A stretch of 29,845 nt of DNA from SIG440 sp045648175 (GCA_045648175.1 JAZRNN010000071.1:1-29845), one strand, 5' to 3'; numbered from the stretch's first letter, positions 1 through 8,403 are shown. The notes: generated from the sequence alone by a model not told the origin. A program made the numbers and translations.

Positions 1-1047
1 ATTGACGATGAAGGAAATCTGACCTCTACAATCCGTGTTGCGCCGTATAACGCTTATTTTGACAAGGGCCTGGTTAAGGTTACGGGCATTGGTGCGGTGG
101 CAAGCCTGCCCCAGTACCGCAACAAGGGCGCAATAAGACAGTGTTTTGCAAAGTTCTTTGCGGATGAATATGACAGCGGCTGTGAGTTTTCGTACCTTTA
201 CGGCTCAAGTATGGCATACTACAAAAAGTTCGGATACTGCCTTGCCTGCGAGCTGAATGACTGGGAAGCAAAAATCCACCGACTCATTCCTTGTGGCACC
301 AAGGGCAGTTATGAGCTTGTATCCGGCGATGTAAGCGGTATAAAAGAAGTTTATGCACAGATGTGCAAGAGATATTCTTTCCTTGCAGACCGTCAGGATG
401 ATGACTGGTTTATCTATGAACAAAAGGATTATTTAAAAGAAAGGACCTATACATATCTGTATCGCGACGAAAACGGTGTTCCCAAAAGCTTCTTTACCTA
501 CAAAAAGGAAGTAAACGGTTGGGATAACATCCTTGATATGGGCGAAAACGTTTATTTTTATGATAAAGAGGGCTTTGGAGCAATCCTTGACTTTGCAATT
601 AAGCTTGGCGGAAACTTCCATATTTTAAAGATGTCATTCCCGACAGATGCGAGGGTTGATACCGTTCTTGTGGAACATGCACGTTCGGCAATAACAAAAA
701 AATGCAGAAACAACGGTATGGCAAGAATTATCCATCTTGAAAATGTGCTGAAAAAGGCAGCTTATTGCGGCAGCGGAAGAGTTGTAATTAAAATTTGTGA
801 TGATATGATTGAACAAAACAGCGGCACCTGGGCAATTGAATTTAAAGACGGCAGCTTTGTGTCATTGACAAAAACAGAGGAGGCACCTCAGGCACAGACG
901 AGCATTGAAATGTTTACCGCACTTCTTTTGGGTAAATACGATATGTCGGATGCTGAATTTATAACAGGGCTTGAAGTTTATAAGGACGTTGATTCTTTAA
1001 GACAAATATTCTACAGAAAGAGAATGGCTATATGTGACCATTTTTAA
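1..1047 (+). CDS. Eis-type GNAT N-acetyltransferase (5' truncated by window edge)
   Basis: The frame is open from base 1, giving 348 visible residues; the start lies upstream, and about 50-60 N-terminal residues are probably missing compared with the roughly 400-residue Eis family. The acetyl-CoA binding signature is visible at about residues 31-47 (GAVASLPQYRNKGAIRQ: strand, then R-x-K-G loop). It is followed by a second GNAT-like half (residues ~120-230) and a C-terminal sterol-carrier-like domain (residues ~245-330), the usual Eis three-part layout. Known members transfer acetyl groups to amines such as aminoglycosides or lysines; the substrate here cannot be told from sequence. A bidirectional hairpin terminator follows the stop directly. 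No signal peptide or membrane segment is seen in the visible part, so the protein is probably cytoplasmic. Confidence 0.8.
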   Translation: MDDEGNLTSTIRVAPYNAYFDKGLVKVTGIGAVASLPQYRNKGAIRQCFAKFFADEYDSGCEFSYLYGSSMAYYKKFGYCLACELNDWEAKIHRLIPCGTKGSYELVSGDVSGIKEVYAQMCKRYSFLADRQDDDWFIYEQKDYLKERTYTYLYRDENGVPKSFFTYKKEVNGWDNILDMGENVYFYDKEGFGAILDFAIKLGGNFHILKMSFPTDARVDTVLVEHARSAITKKCRNNGMARIIHLENVLKKAAYCGSGRVVIKICDDMIEQNSGTWAIEFKDGSFVSLTKTEEAPQAQTSIEMFTALLLGKYDMSDAEFITGLEVYKDVDSLRQIFYRKRMAICDHF

Positions 1048-1052
1048 GGGAT

Positions 1053-1091
1053 AATAAAAACGCAACGAATTATTTTCGTTGTGTTTTTATT
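1053..1091. terminator. Bidirectional intrinsic terminator between convergent genes
   Basis: A 17-bp arm (1053-1069) pairs with 1075-1091 around a TTATT loop, with one G-T wobble. A-rich and T-rich flanks on both sides give U-tracts for transcripts from either strand. It sits 5 bp after the acetyltransferase stop and 8 bp before the end of the convergent minus-strand remnant, so it can serve both. Confidence 0.85.
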
Positions 1092-1098
1092 ATGGACG

Positions 1099-1890
1099 TT
1101 ATTTTCTTCCTATTATCGCGGCATTTTTCTGTGCGGCAATTTCGGTGTTGATAACATAATTTGCATGTTTGATTTTCCACTCTATATGCTCTCTGTCACC
1201 CATATATTGCATTGACGGCTCCCAACCAAGTCGGGAATCACATTCAACCAAAGGTATGGTGTCTTTTGCGTTTTCGATTTCATTGGACAAAAGATTTTCC
1301 ATTTTATCAAGAACAGTCAGCACTTCGTCAGCCGATTCGGACGAATGGAATGCACTTACAAACTTGTACCACTTCTTTGCATTTATTGCGGTTTTAACCG
1401 AATTAAGAATGTATTTACACAAATTCAAAAGGTAAAGGAGTTTGTCGGTTTTGTCTGCGATGCTTTCTAAAATCTTTACACCTTGTTCCATTAAATCATG
1501 CATTTTCTCTAAAGAGCGGATTTCTGCCGCCACTCTTATGGGAATAGGTGCACCCTTGTGGAAGGTTACCTCATGAGGATACCAGGTAGCATATGATGCA
1601 TTATAAATTCCGTTTCCAAAATGTGCGTATGCTGCAGAAGGATTTTTATAGGGCACCAAAAAGCAGAATGGATAAGCAGGGCCAAGACGGAATGCACAGT
1701 ATTGGTCATTATCTGTGGGAGTGTAGTAATGCAGTTGAAATTACTTCGCTGTCGTCGTCAAGAATAATGCTTATACCGTCAGCAATCTCAAATTTGTCTG
1801 CACGAAGTTTGGCATCTGTATTCGTATACACCCTATTCGTGAGGAGAAAGCATTCTTTTCCTGAAATCGTAATTTTTTTCTATTTGCAAC
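1099..1890 (-). pseudogene. C-terminal remnant of a large unrecognised protein, frameshifted
   Basis: The longest open piece (1740 down to 1099) starts mid-protein, with an in-frame stop just upstream at 1741-1743. It reads through conserved-looking segments (HYYTPTDNDQYCAFRLGP, YATWYPHEVTFHKGAPIP, ECDSRLGWEPSM, HIEWKIKHANY). A second open piece in another frame (about 1743-1885, containing VYTNTDAKLRADKFEIADG and IILDDDSEV) abuts it, and the two join if one frame change is allowed near 1726-1742. Upstream of that the frame meets a TAG, and nagA then ends only about 20 bp away, so the N-terminal part is gone. The style (Trp/Tyr-rich motifs, acidic metal-like residues, late helical segment) resembles C-termini of large carbohydrate-active proteins of Firmicutes, but I do not recognise the family. 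It is probably an inactive relic. Confidence 0.6.
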
Positions 1891-1910
1891 ATACGTATAC
1901 CTCGTTGCTT

Positions 1911-3065
1911 TTAATTTGAAACTACAAGTTCACCTTCAAGCATAACTTTTTGAACATTAAACTTATCATCAACAAAAACCAGGTCGGCTTTTTTGCCAAC
2001 GACAATTGAACCGGTTTCGTTGTCCATGCCGATAGCACGGGCAGGAGTTGTTGCAGCCATAAAGAATGCCTGCGCGATACCGCAAGTTGTACTTTTCATA
2101 ATATTTCTGCAAGCACAATCCATTGTCATTTTGCTGCCTGCAATACCGCCGTTGGGGTCAAAGTTGAGGTCGGTTATATGTTGAAGATGTTCGGGGTTGG
2201 GGTTTTTGTGAATGGTACTGTCTGTAATTAGGACTACCTTTTCAATTCCCTTGTTGTGTATAAGGAGCTGTTGAAGCTCAGGATGAACGTGTATTCCGCA
2301 GGAGTCAGATATGAGCTCGCAGTATACTTCAGGTTCTTTAAAACAATATTCATCAGGGCCGTAACCACGTGTTCCACCCGATACAGGGATACGCTTGGTC
2401 GCATTCATTGAATGAGTTTCAAGTGTCGGTCTGTATTTGCCAAGTGCACGAATCTGCATAGGTGTTGCTATACTGTGACCAACCGCAAAAACAACGTCAG
2501 GGTTGACCTTTCGTGCATATTCCAAAAATGGAAGTAAATCTTCTCTTTCTGGGGCTATCGTCCATACTTTTACATAAGTGCCTGCTGCATCCACGATGGG
2601 GATATAATCCTCGGGGAAAACACCGAATCTCCAGGGGTTGGTATCTGCGTGTGAGCCGTAAAGGGGGTTTGTGTAGGGACATTCCATATAAATACCCTTT
2701 ACACTTTTGAGTTCATCTATGTTGGATGTGATATGTTTAATTACGTCCATAAGGGTTTCACGGGTCATATGGTAGTCGGGGGTTGCAAGAATTGAAGTTG
2801 AACCATGATTCAGAAAGAATTCTGCAGCATTTTTCAAATCAAAACAAGTTGAATATCCGCCGCCTCCGTGAACATGGAGGTCAATAAATCCAGGGCCAAC
2901 ATATGCACCCTTTGCATCTATAACTTCTGCGCCTGTGGGGATTTCGGTTTCGCGTTCGGTGCCGATTTCTGCAATTTTATCGTCCTGAATGATGATAACG
3001 CCATCCCACAGAATGCCGTTTTCCAATACTACCTGAGCATTTTTAATTGCTTTCAAATTTTTCAC
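1911..3065 (-). CDS. nagA: N-acetylglucosamine-6-phosphate deacetylase-like amidohydrolase
   Basis: This is a metal-dependent amidohydrolase of the NagA type, which deacetylates GlcNAc-6-phosphate to glucosamine-6-phosphate and acetate in amino-sugar catabolism. Counting from the preferred GTG start (384 residues, normal family length), the metal and catalytic positions are all present: HVH at 64/66 in PGFIDLHVHGGGG, Glu128, His197 in VGHS, His218 in THSMNA, GIHVHP at ~257-262, and the catalytic Asp282 in LITDS. The usual LEGPF around the glutamate reads MECPYTNP here and HLFNA reads THSMNA, so it is a divergent subfamily and the exact substrate may differ. GTG at 3065 is chosen because a GAAGGA ribosome binding site lies 6 bp upstream; the TTG at 3083 has no such site. 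It is the last intact gene of a minus-strand set headed by the ceramidase-like hydrolase. Confidence 0.75.
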   Translation of the reverse strand: MKNLKAIKNAQVVLENGILWDGVIIIQDDKIAEIGTERETEIPTGAEVIDAKGAYVGPGFIDLHVHGGGGYSTCFDLKNAAEFFLNHGSTSILATPDYHMTRETLMDVIKHITSNIDELKSVKGIYMECPYTNPLYGSHADTNPWRFGVFPEDYIPIVDAAGTYVKVWTIAPEREDLLPFLEYARKVNPDVVFAVGHSIATPMQIRALGKYRPTLETHSMNATKRIPVSGGTRGYGPDEYCFKEPEVYCELISDSCGIHVHPELQQLLIHNKGIEKVVLITDSTIHKNPNPEHLQHITDLNFDPNGGIAGSKMTMDCACRNIMKSTTCGIAQAFFMAATTPARAIGMDNETGSIVVGKKADLVFVDDKFNVQKVMLEGELVVSN

Positions 3066-3093
3066 AATAATTCCTTCTTTCAAAGATTTCTAT

Positions 3094-3899
3094 TTACAGT
3101 TGCTTTATGCAATCAATGTATTTGGGATGATTTGTTGCCATTAAACCCATATAATCAAGGGGAGATTCAATTGACAATCTAATCATTTCGTCAACAAAGG
3201 GAGTGGCGGGTGCACACAAAACGGTGGCATCACCTAGCTTTGTGCTGACAAGCAACCCTGTTTCTTCATACTTTACCTGTACCTTGTCACCATTTATTTC
3301 AGGCCAGAATTTATCAAGAGGCTCACAATACTGTCTTATCTGGGGGGGGGGGGTATTTCGGGAAATTTTTCAATAAGCCGTTCAGCAATAATGTGTTCTG
3401 CAAGGTGTCTGATTGTTCCTTTTTTCATTGGTACACCAATAAACACCATTTTTGCATTTAGCTCATACATTCTTTGCCAGGGTGATGATTTGGAGAATGC
3501 GTAATCACCAAATTCACCAAGTCTTGGACCATATGCTGTGTGCTCGGATGTAATGGATTCTGCCATTTTTCCGCAAGCTGAAACTGCGTGGGTTGCCTGG
3601 GGGCTTCTTAGGCTTCCTTCTCTTGTGCGGAAGTGTTCGGTAAGGTAGCCAACGTCAGAGGGGCTGGTATTTACATTCCAGTTTTCATATGCGTGCCCAA
3701 AATCTCTTTGTACAAGGGTAGGCATACAAAGAGTTCATTCATCGCTTACGGTTTCCAAAACTGCCTGGATAACGATTTCAGGGCCGCCCTCAACATTTCC
3801 CATAATTTTCATTGATGAATGTATCATAATTATATCGCCAGGGACAATCCCCAGATTCTTAAGTGCAATTTTTATATCTTCTTTAGTTACTGTAGACAT
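3094..3899 (-). pseudogene. AAC(3)-family aminoglycoside N-acetyltransferase, broken by TGA and a poly-G frameshift
   Basis: Translation from the ATG at 3899 gives LGIVPGDIIMIHSSMKIMG and a GNVEGG segment, the N-terminal signature of the Antibiotic_NAT (AAC(3)/YokD) family. At 3737-3735 an in-frame TGA sits exactly where the family has Gly (SDE-stop-TLCMPT). The same frame then continues with QRDFGHAYE, FRTREGSLRSPQATHAV, SEHTAYGPRLGEFGDYAF and a WQRMYELNAKMVFIGVP segment. At 3342-3353 a run of 12 G (C on the coding strand) shifts the frame into a stop; one base more, or two fewer, restores a frame running from QIRQYCEPLDKFWPEINGD to a TAA at 3094-3096. Repaired, the protein would be ~268 residues, typical of the family. 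The ATG lies 24 bp after the upstream hydrolase stop, so the genes were co-transcribed. In this context the ancestral substrate may have been an amino sugar rather than an antibiotic. Confidence 0.85.
3342..3353. repeat. 12-base G homopolymer inside the AAC(3)-like gene
   Basis: Twelve consecutive G on the plus strand encode four prolines (IPPPP) in the minus-strand gene, followed immediately by AGA TAA. Family reading resumes in another frame directly after the run, so the lesion lies within it. Such tracts are hot spots for slippage in cells and for sequencing or assembly error. Confidence 0.9.
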
Positions 3900-3923
3900 T
3901 TTGTATTGCTGCTCTTTCTTATG

Positions 3924-5276
3924 TTATTTAAGTTCATCAAGCAAAGCTTTTCCACCATCAATAATTTTTTCAGCAACGCCTGCTTTAAAGGGCGAGGTGC
4001 GTGCTTCGTATCCGCCTTCGGCATAAGCTGAGTCCATAGGGAAATATCCACGGTAGCCGTTTGTTAATCCGCAGGGCATAATCATTGACCAGCCTTCTGT
4101 TTTCTTGATGCCAACCCCGATATCGGTAAAGGGTTCGCCCGGAATACCAATCATTGCCACATTTCCAATTTTTACACCGCTGAGATTAAGTTCAAATTCA
4201 CTGGGAGAATTTTCCATATCGCATATACGAATTGCTTCAGCCACAACGGTTGTAAGCTGCATAGCCTCGTATGGAATAAGGTCATCCCTGCCTTCGTCGT
4301 GAAGTTTTTTGTATTCACGGGCAAGTGGAATCTCCTCCTTTGCCGGAACGTTTGCCGGAACCTTAATTGTTTTATGTAAAATGTCAATGCTGTCAACATC
4401 AATGTAGTGAACCTTGTCATATACCTGAAGTACAGTTCCTGCAAGGGCACGGCCAACAAATCTTGCCATTCCGGGACTCTTCATTTCGTTGTCAAAGCTA
4501 ATTTCGGTATCGTTCATATCTCCGCCCTTGGGATTGACATTGGTGCTTCCTACATCGCCTGCAGCTCCGCTAAAGAAGATGCATTTCACGCCGTCAAGAG
4601 CTTTATCAAGAGTTTTTTTCATCCAGCCCGGCCAGTCTGCTGAAAGCATTTCGCCGTTTACGGTATCTGCGTGCAGACCGTAGTTTACAAGGACGATACT
4701 TTCGCCGCCTTCACGGTCAAATCTCAGAATATTTACTCTCTGGTCAAGCTCTCCGATTGGATGGTCAATGTTGGGGTCATTAATGGGCGGGCAGGTAAAG
4801 GTGGTTCCGTCCTTCATTTTATATCTTCTGATGTATGCCACTCTTTCGGGGGCATAGCCCACGATATAACCCATCTTTGAGGGCAATAAATCATCGATTG
4901 CCATACTAACGGCATCGGATATTCTTTCACAAACCAATTCGGAATATTTAAGCACCATATTTTCATCTGCTTCAAATGCTGTTGTCGGTGCCAATAATCC
5001 GCCAGTGTGGGTATGTGTGGCTGACATAAATATGTTTTCTTTGGGGATGCCCGTCTTTTTTTCAATAGCACAGCTGTATTCTTCGATGAGAAAACCGTCT
5101 ATAAGGCAAGCGTCTACACTTATAAGTGCTATCATTTTGCCGTTTAACGAAAGTACAAGAGCACTTGCAGTCAAATCATCAAGAATGCCTTTTGCGTACC
5201 GGGGAATATAGTATCCTGAAACGCCTATCCCTAATGGTGGATTAATATTTACCTCTTTAAACCCTGTTTTTAACAT
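3924..5276 (-). CDS. Neutral/alkaline ceramidase-like metallohydrolase (PF04734 type)
   Basis: This 450-residue protein has the zinc-site signatures of the neutral/alkaline non-lysosomal ceramidase N-terminal domain: ATHTHTGG (His88, His90), NYGLHADTVNG (His202), LSADWPGW (212-218), SGAAGDVG (236-243). Family-typical GIPGEPFTDIG (377-387) and GLTNGYRGYFP (403-413) lie near the end. Known ceramidases cleave the N-acyl amide of sphingolipids. Compact bacterial relatives like this one lack the C-terminal Ig-like domain and have no signal peptide, so here it is probably a cytoplasmic amidase or hydrolase of unknown substrate. The ATG at 5276 is preceded by a GGAGGGAG site. It heads the minus-strand set hydrolase - AAC(3) pseudogene - NagA-like deacetylase, which hints at an N-acyl/N-acetyl amine metabolism theme (inference). 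Confidence 0.8.
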   Translation of the reverse strand: MLKTGFKEVNINPPLGIGVSGYYIPRYAKGILDDLTASALVLSLNGKMIALISVDACLIDGFLIEEYSCAIEKKTGIPKENIFMSATHTHTGGLLAPTTAFEADENMVLKYSELVCERISDAVSMAIDDLLPSKMGYIVGYAPERVAYIRRYKMKDGTTFTCPPINDPNIDHPIGELDQRVNILRFDREGGESIVLVNYGLHADTVNGEMLSADWPGWMKKTLDKALDGVKCIFFSGAAGDVGSTNVNPKGGDMNDTEISFDNEMKSPGMARFVGRALAGTVLQVYDKVHYIDVDSIDILHKTIKVPANVPAKEEIPLAREYKKLHDEGRDDLIPYEAMQLTTVVAEAIRICDMENSPSEFELNLSGVKIGNVAMIGIPGEPFTDIGVGIKKTEGWSMIMPCGLTNGYRGYFPMDSAYAEGGYEARTSPFKAGVAEKIIDGGKALLDELK

Positions 5277-5502
5277 ATTGAGTCTCCCTCCAATATTAGA
5301 TTCGCTATAAAATATGTATATTATATATATATAATATCAGCAAAGCTCTGTTAAATCAATGTATAATGTGTTTAAGAAATATGGAAATTTTGCAATTTAC
5401 TGTATTTATTATAAGAGTCTTTAAAAATTTCTCAAATATGGTTGAACTGTTTTATAAAAATGTTATAATGGCTTTAATGATAAGAAAGAGAGAGGGGAAA
5501 TA
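5277..5502. promoter_or_regulatory. Divergent intergenic region with a 20-bp AT palindrome
   Basis: 226 bp separate the minus-strand hydrolase from the plus-strand beta-lactamase relic. It holds the hydrolase ribosome binding site (about 5285-5292, minus strand), a perfect 20-bp palindrome of A/T only at 5318-5337, and a plus-strand promoter at 5442-5469. The minus-strand promoter is probably within the AT-rich stretch 5300-5350, but I cannot place its boxes with confidence. Confidence 0.5.
5442..5469 (+). promoter_or_regulatory. Sigma-A-like promoter of the beta-lactamase-like gene
   Basis: TTGAAC at 5442-5447 and TATAAT at 5464-5469 are separated by 16 bp. The ATG at 5503 has GAGGGG about 5 bp upstream. 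The promoter looks intact although the gene it serves is broken. Confidence 0.7.
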
Positions 5503-6336
5503 ATGGATTTTACATATCTGAAAAAATTTATGGATGAGCTTGTTGACAAGGGCATTCCCGGTAACGGTGCAGGTATATACAAAGACGGCAAAAAGGTGTT
5601 TAAGTATGCATCAGGTTATGCCAGTCTTGAAAAGAAGACCCCAATGGATACAAAAAATAGTTGAATATTTATTCCTGTTCCAAACCGCTTACAGTTGTTG
5701 CGGCGCTGCAGCTATTTGAACAAGGCAAATATATTTAACAAGCTTGGGATGAGTAATTCATACTTACACAAAACTCCCGAAATTGAAGCAAAAATGGCAG
5801 AACAGGATAAAGGTATGGCCGAAAGTGGTGAAACAGACATTGTAAACCTTCAGAAGAGCGCTCAAAGTTTTGACGGTGAGGTTGTAAATATAGGAAAAGA
5901 AGTTTGCCACGTATATGGTGAAAATTATGATAGCGGCGCCTCGGGCGTAATAACAACGGTAGAAGATTATTCGAAATTTGTTGCCGCATTGGCGTCAGGT
6001 GGTATGGGGTTAAACGGCGAGAGGATTTTACCTCCTGCCACAATCGAGCTGTTGCATACCAATCAGCTTAGTGATGAACAGCTTGAAATGAACTTTAATT
6101 GGTCTCAGCTTGCTGGCTATGGATACGGCCTTGGTGTGCGTACAATAATTGACAAGGCAAAAGGCGGTAGCAATGGTAATGTTGGCGAATTCAGCTGGGG
6201 TGGTGCTGCAGGTGCAACCGTTCTTGCAGATACCAAAGAAAACATAGCTGTATTTTATGCTCACCATATGCTTAACCCACATGAAGGATTCTATCAGCCG
6301 AGATTAAGAAATATAATATATTGGTGTATTGATTAA
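5503..6336 (+). pseudogene. Serine beta-lactamase/esterase-like protein (PF00144), frameshifted with internal deletion
   Basis: The N-terminal piece from the ATG at 5503 (AGIYKDGKKVFKYASGYASL) ends at a TGA at 5662-5664. The catalytic S-x-x-K region follows in the next frame (IYSCSKPLTVVAALQLFEQG, ~5667-5730) and stops after GKYI. The C-terminal half then continues in the original frame from about 5737 (KLGMSNSYLHKT, YDSGASGVITTVEDYSKF, GERILPPATIELL, GYGYGLGVRTI, FSWGGAAGA) to the TAA at 6336. Between GKYI and KLGM the family normally has well over 100 residues, including the Tyr-x-Asn motif, so there is an internal deletion as well as the frame changes. Known members are penicillin-binding-protein-like esterases or peptidases. 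The product cannot be functional as a whole. Confidence 0.85.
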
Positions 6337-6358
6337 ATTATAATGTAAAACAACTATA

Positions 6359-6390
6359 AAAAATGGCTCTTTTTTACAAGAGCCATTTTT
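6359..6390. terminator. Bidirectional intrinsic terminator
   Basis: The 13-bp arms AAAAATGGCTCTT (6359-6371) and AAGAGCCATTTTT (6378-6390) form a perfect stem with a 6-base loop and T/A tracts on both sides. It separates the convergent beta-lactamase relic and oxidoreductase relic. Confidence 0.9.
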
Positions 6391-6471
6391 GTATATTATG
6401 TATTATGTGGGATTTAAAAAATGCTTTAGTTATGCTGAACCTCTTTTATGTCAACAGATTTAACATCGGTT

Positions 6472-7541
6472 TTATGACTTGCGGCAGGGGATGGTATAAT
6501 ATTCCCCTGCTTTAAAGTAGTGATGGGTTGTTCCGCTACCCTCGGGGTTGAGAATGTCAATATCATAGTTGCAAGCCGCAATTGAATTCTCAAACTTGGT
6601 AAGGCTAAGAAGATCTTCCTGACCAAGTGTATATTCACCTTTAATCATACGGCTTTTACGAACACCAATGTTGACGGCAGTTGAAAGAAGAACGGCATCC
6701 TTAAATATGAAACATTTTCTTTAAGGAAGGAAACAAGCACAAATACCTGCTCTCTTGCTTCAATTTCTGCCTCGGTTATATCAAATGCGTTAATGGGGTT
6801 TTTCTTAAAAATTCTTGTGAAATTAAAGTGCAGAACTCCTTTTGAGGGGGTGCGGAAGGTAAGAATTTTTTCGTAAACATTCTTTATACGGCCGGCTGCT
6901 TTATATTCTTTATAAAGTTTTATTGTATCAGCTCTTTCTTCACTGACATATTTATCAACATCCACATTTCCCTTACGGAAGCAGAGAGTCATAGGCTGGC
7001 AAAGCCCATCTTCTTCGCGGCCGAGCCTGAAGTCACAACCGCTCATTGCTGCCAGGTCGCCGTCGCCTGTTGTGTCAATAAAATAATCGGCATAGAAGGT
7101 TTGCTTGCCTGATTTGTTGGCAACGGTGACGCTTTCGATATGACCATCTTTGGTGTCAGATTCTATTAAATAGGAATTGAAAAGTAATTTAACCCCTTCC
7201 TTTAGAAGCAAGCGGTTAAGAATAATTTTAAGATATTCTTCGTTGAATGATGTGACAAACTCCAGGTCGGTATATTCATATAATTAGTTGCACTTTTTTA
7301 GTTCCTCAAGTATTTCGGTAAATATTCCCTGAGCAAGCGGGAATCTTTTCTTGGTTTCGGGGTCGATGCAGTGGTATGGCATTAAAGGAATAACAAGCCC
7401 GTTTGTCGCTGTGCCTCCCAATGAGTTGCCTTTTTCGATTAAAAGAATCTTGCTACCTTCTCTTGCTGCGCTAAGGGCTGCAGCCGAACATGCAATTCTT
7501 CAACCCATGACAATTATATCATACTTTTCCTCAAATAACAT
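6472..7541 (-). pseudogene. FAD-dependent oxidoreductase (PF12831-like) with two stops, a frameshift and truncated end
   Basis: From the ATG at 7541 the dinucleotide-binding beta-alpha-beta fold is clear: YDMIVMG, stop, RIACSAAALSAAREGSK, then LLIEKGNSLGGTATNGLV. The TGA at 7502-7500 occupies a glycine of the GxGxxG loop. A TAA at 7286-7284 follows LKKCN. The frame stays open through DYFIDTTGDGDLAAMSGCDF, a second FAD-family signature, to about 6700. There the frame shifts, and the family resumes as VLLSTAVNIGVRKSRMIKGE, FENSIAACNYDIDI and GTTHHYFKAGEYYTIP until a TAA at 6474-6472. The usual C-terminal FAD-contacting segment is missing. Intact relatives are often found with sugar-degradation genes and use unknown substrates. 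This copy is dead. Confidence 0.85.
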
Positions 7542-7673
7542 TCTTTCGTCTTTTTTAAAAATTATATCACATTTATTTTTGCTGCCAACTTGAATAATAA
7601 AAATTCATAGGCAAAAAACAACATAAATTTAAGAAAAAGGCTTTATATTAAGGTGATGAAGATTGAAATTTAA

Positions 7674-7684
7674 CATAAATGTTG
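7674..7684 (+). promoter_or_regulatory. Candidate operator CATAAATGTTG, copy 1
   Basis: This 11-bp word ends 9 bp upstream of the -35 box at 7694. The identical word lies at 10819-10829, ending 10 bp upstream of the -35 box of the SLH/lyase operon. The AraC-type regulator encoded between them is the obvious candidate binder. Confidence 0.5.
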
Positions 7685-7693
7685 TTTTTGTGC

Positions 7694-7722
7694 TTGATTT
7701 TTGCAAAAATATAGTGTAGAAT
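7694..7722 (+). promoter_or_regulatory. Sigma-A-like promoter of the CBM9-like/AraC unit
   Basis: TTGATT (7694-7699) and TAGAAT (7717-7722) are 17 bp apart. The first ATG with a ribosome binding site is about 60 bp further on. Confidence 0.7.
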
Positions 7723-7785
7723 GAACTATAGTTACGAAAAACAGGATTGTTTTTGCCCTATTTTGATGAAAAAGGAGTATGTATT

Positions 7786-8385
7786 ATGAAAGAGTATATT
7801 GTAAAGCGAGTAAATGGTGTGCCTACCGAGGAAGATTGGGAAAATGCCAATATTGCAGAGATGAATGAGAATTACTGGACAGAATTTACCTACAGGTGCG
7901 AAAGCTACGCAAAGGTGCTTTATAACGACGAGGCTATATATGTGAAGATGCGGTCAAATGAGATGCCAGTCGTGGCAAAATACACCGAGAGATTTTCGCC
8001 TGTATGCTTGGATAGCTGTATGGAGTTTTTCTTTGCTCCTGATTTAAATAACGACGGATTCTTTATGAATGTTGAAGTAAATGCCCTTGGTGCATTTCTA
8101 ACAGGGGCGGGTGTAAAAGGCGACAGAATTCGCTGCATGGATGATGCAGAGCAGTTTGAGATGAAGACTCGTTTGTACGAAGATGGATGGGGTGTGTCTT
8201 TCAAGATTCCATTTGAATACATAAAGAAATATTCTGGAGAATACACCCAAAATATGAAGGGCAATTTTTATAAATGCGGCAGTGAAACTGGTCACAAGCA
8301 CTATGGTATGTGGAATATGATTAAAACCGAAAAACCGGATTTCCACAGACCAGAGTTCTTTGGAAACCTTATATTTGAAAAATAA
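7786..8385 (+). CDS. CBM9-like (carbohydrate-binding family 9 / DOMON-like) cytoplasmic protein
   Basis: The start is the ATG at 7786, 7 bp after AAGGAG; an in-frame ATG/TTG further upstream lacks a site. The 199-residue product matches the stand-alone carbohydrate family 9 binding-like proteins of Clostridia: LDSCMEFFFAPDLNNDGFF (75-93), GWGVSFKIPFEYI (134-146), NFYKCGSETGHKHYGMW (160-176), and an ending HRPEFFGNLIFE. CBM9 domains normally bind glycan chain ends on secreted xylanases. Here there is no signal peptide or membrane segment, so the protein should be cytoplasmic. It lies 18 bp before the AraC regulator in one transcript, so a role as intracellular sugar sensor, or as partner of the uptake system, is possible but unproven. 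Confidence 0.75.
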   Translation: MKEYIVKRVNGVPTEEDWENANIAEMNENYWTEFTYRCESYAKVLYNDEAIYVKMRSNEMPVVAKYTERFSPVCLDSCMEFFFAPDLNNDGFFMNVEVNALGAFLTGAGVKGDRIRCMDDAEQFEMKTRLYEDGWGVSFKIPFEYIKKYSGEYTQNMKGNFYKCGSETGHKHYGMWNMIKTEKPDFHRPEFFGNLIFEK

Positions 8386-8403
8386 AAGGAGCTTGGAAAC
8401 AGC

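Larger units (their letters stand above)
7542..7785 (+). promoter_or_regulatory. Upstream region of the CBM9-like/AraC unit, with inverted repeats
   Basis: The region has a perfect 11-bp inverted repeat AAAAACAACAT (7614-7624) and ATGTTGTTTTT (7679-7689), 54 bp apart. A local dyad AACAT-AA-ATGTT (7672-7683) overlaps the right arm. The promoter follows at 7694-7722. The layout, two half-sites bracketing ~55 bp upstream of a -35 box, would suit binding by an AraC-type dimer, but this is inference. Confidence 0.5.

Noticed and set aside
3066..3083. TTG at 3083 as start of the NagA-like protein
   Set aside because: The GAAGGA ribosome binding site is downstream of it and fits the GTG at 3065.
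5318..5337. 20-bp perfect palindrome as an operator
   Set aside because: It consists only of A and T in an AT-rich promoter region, so chance and low complexity explain it; kept only as a note in the intergenic entry.
3735..7502. Genome-wide UGA-to-glycine recoding
   Set aside because: All large intact genes lack in-frame TGA, the second lyase uses TGA as its stop, and the affected genes carry other lesions.
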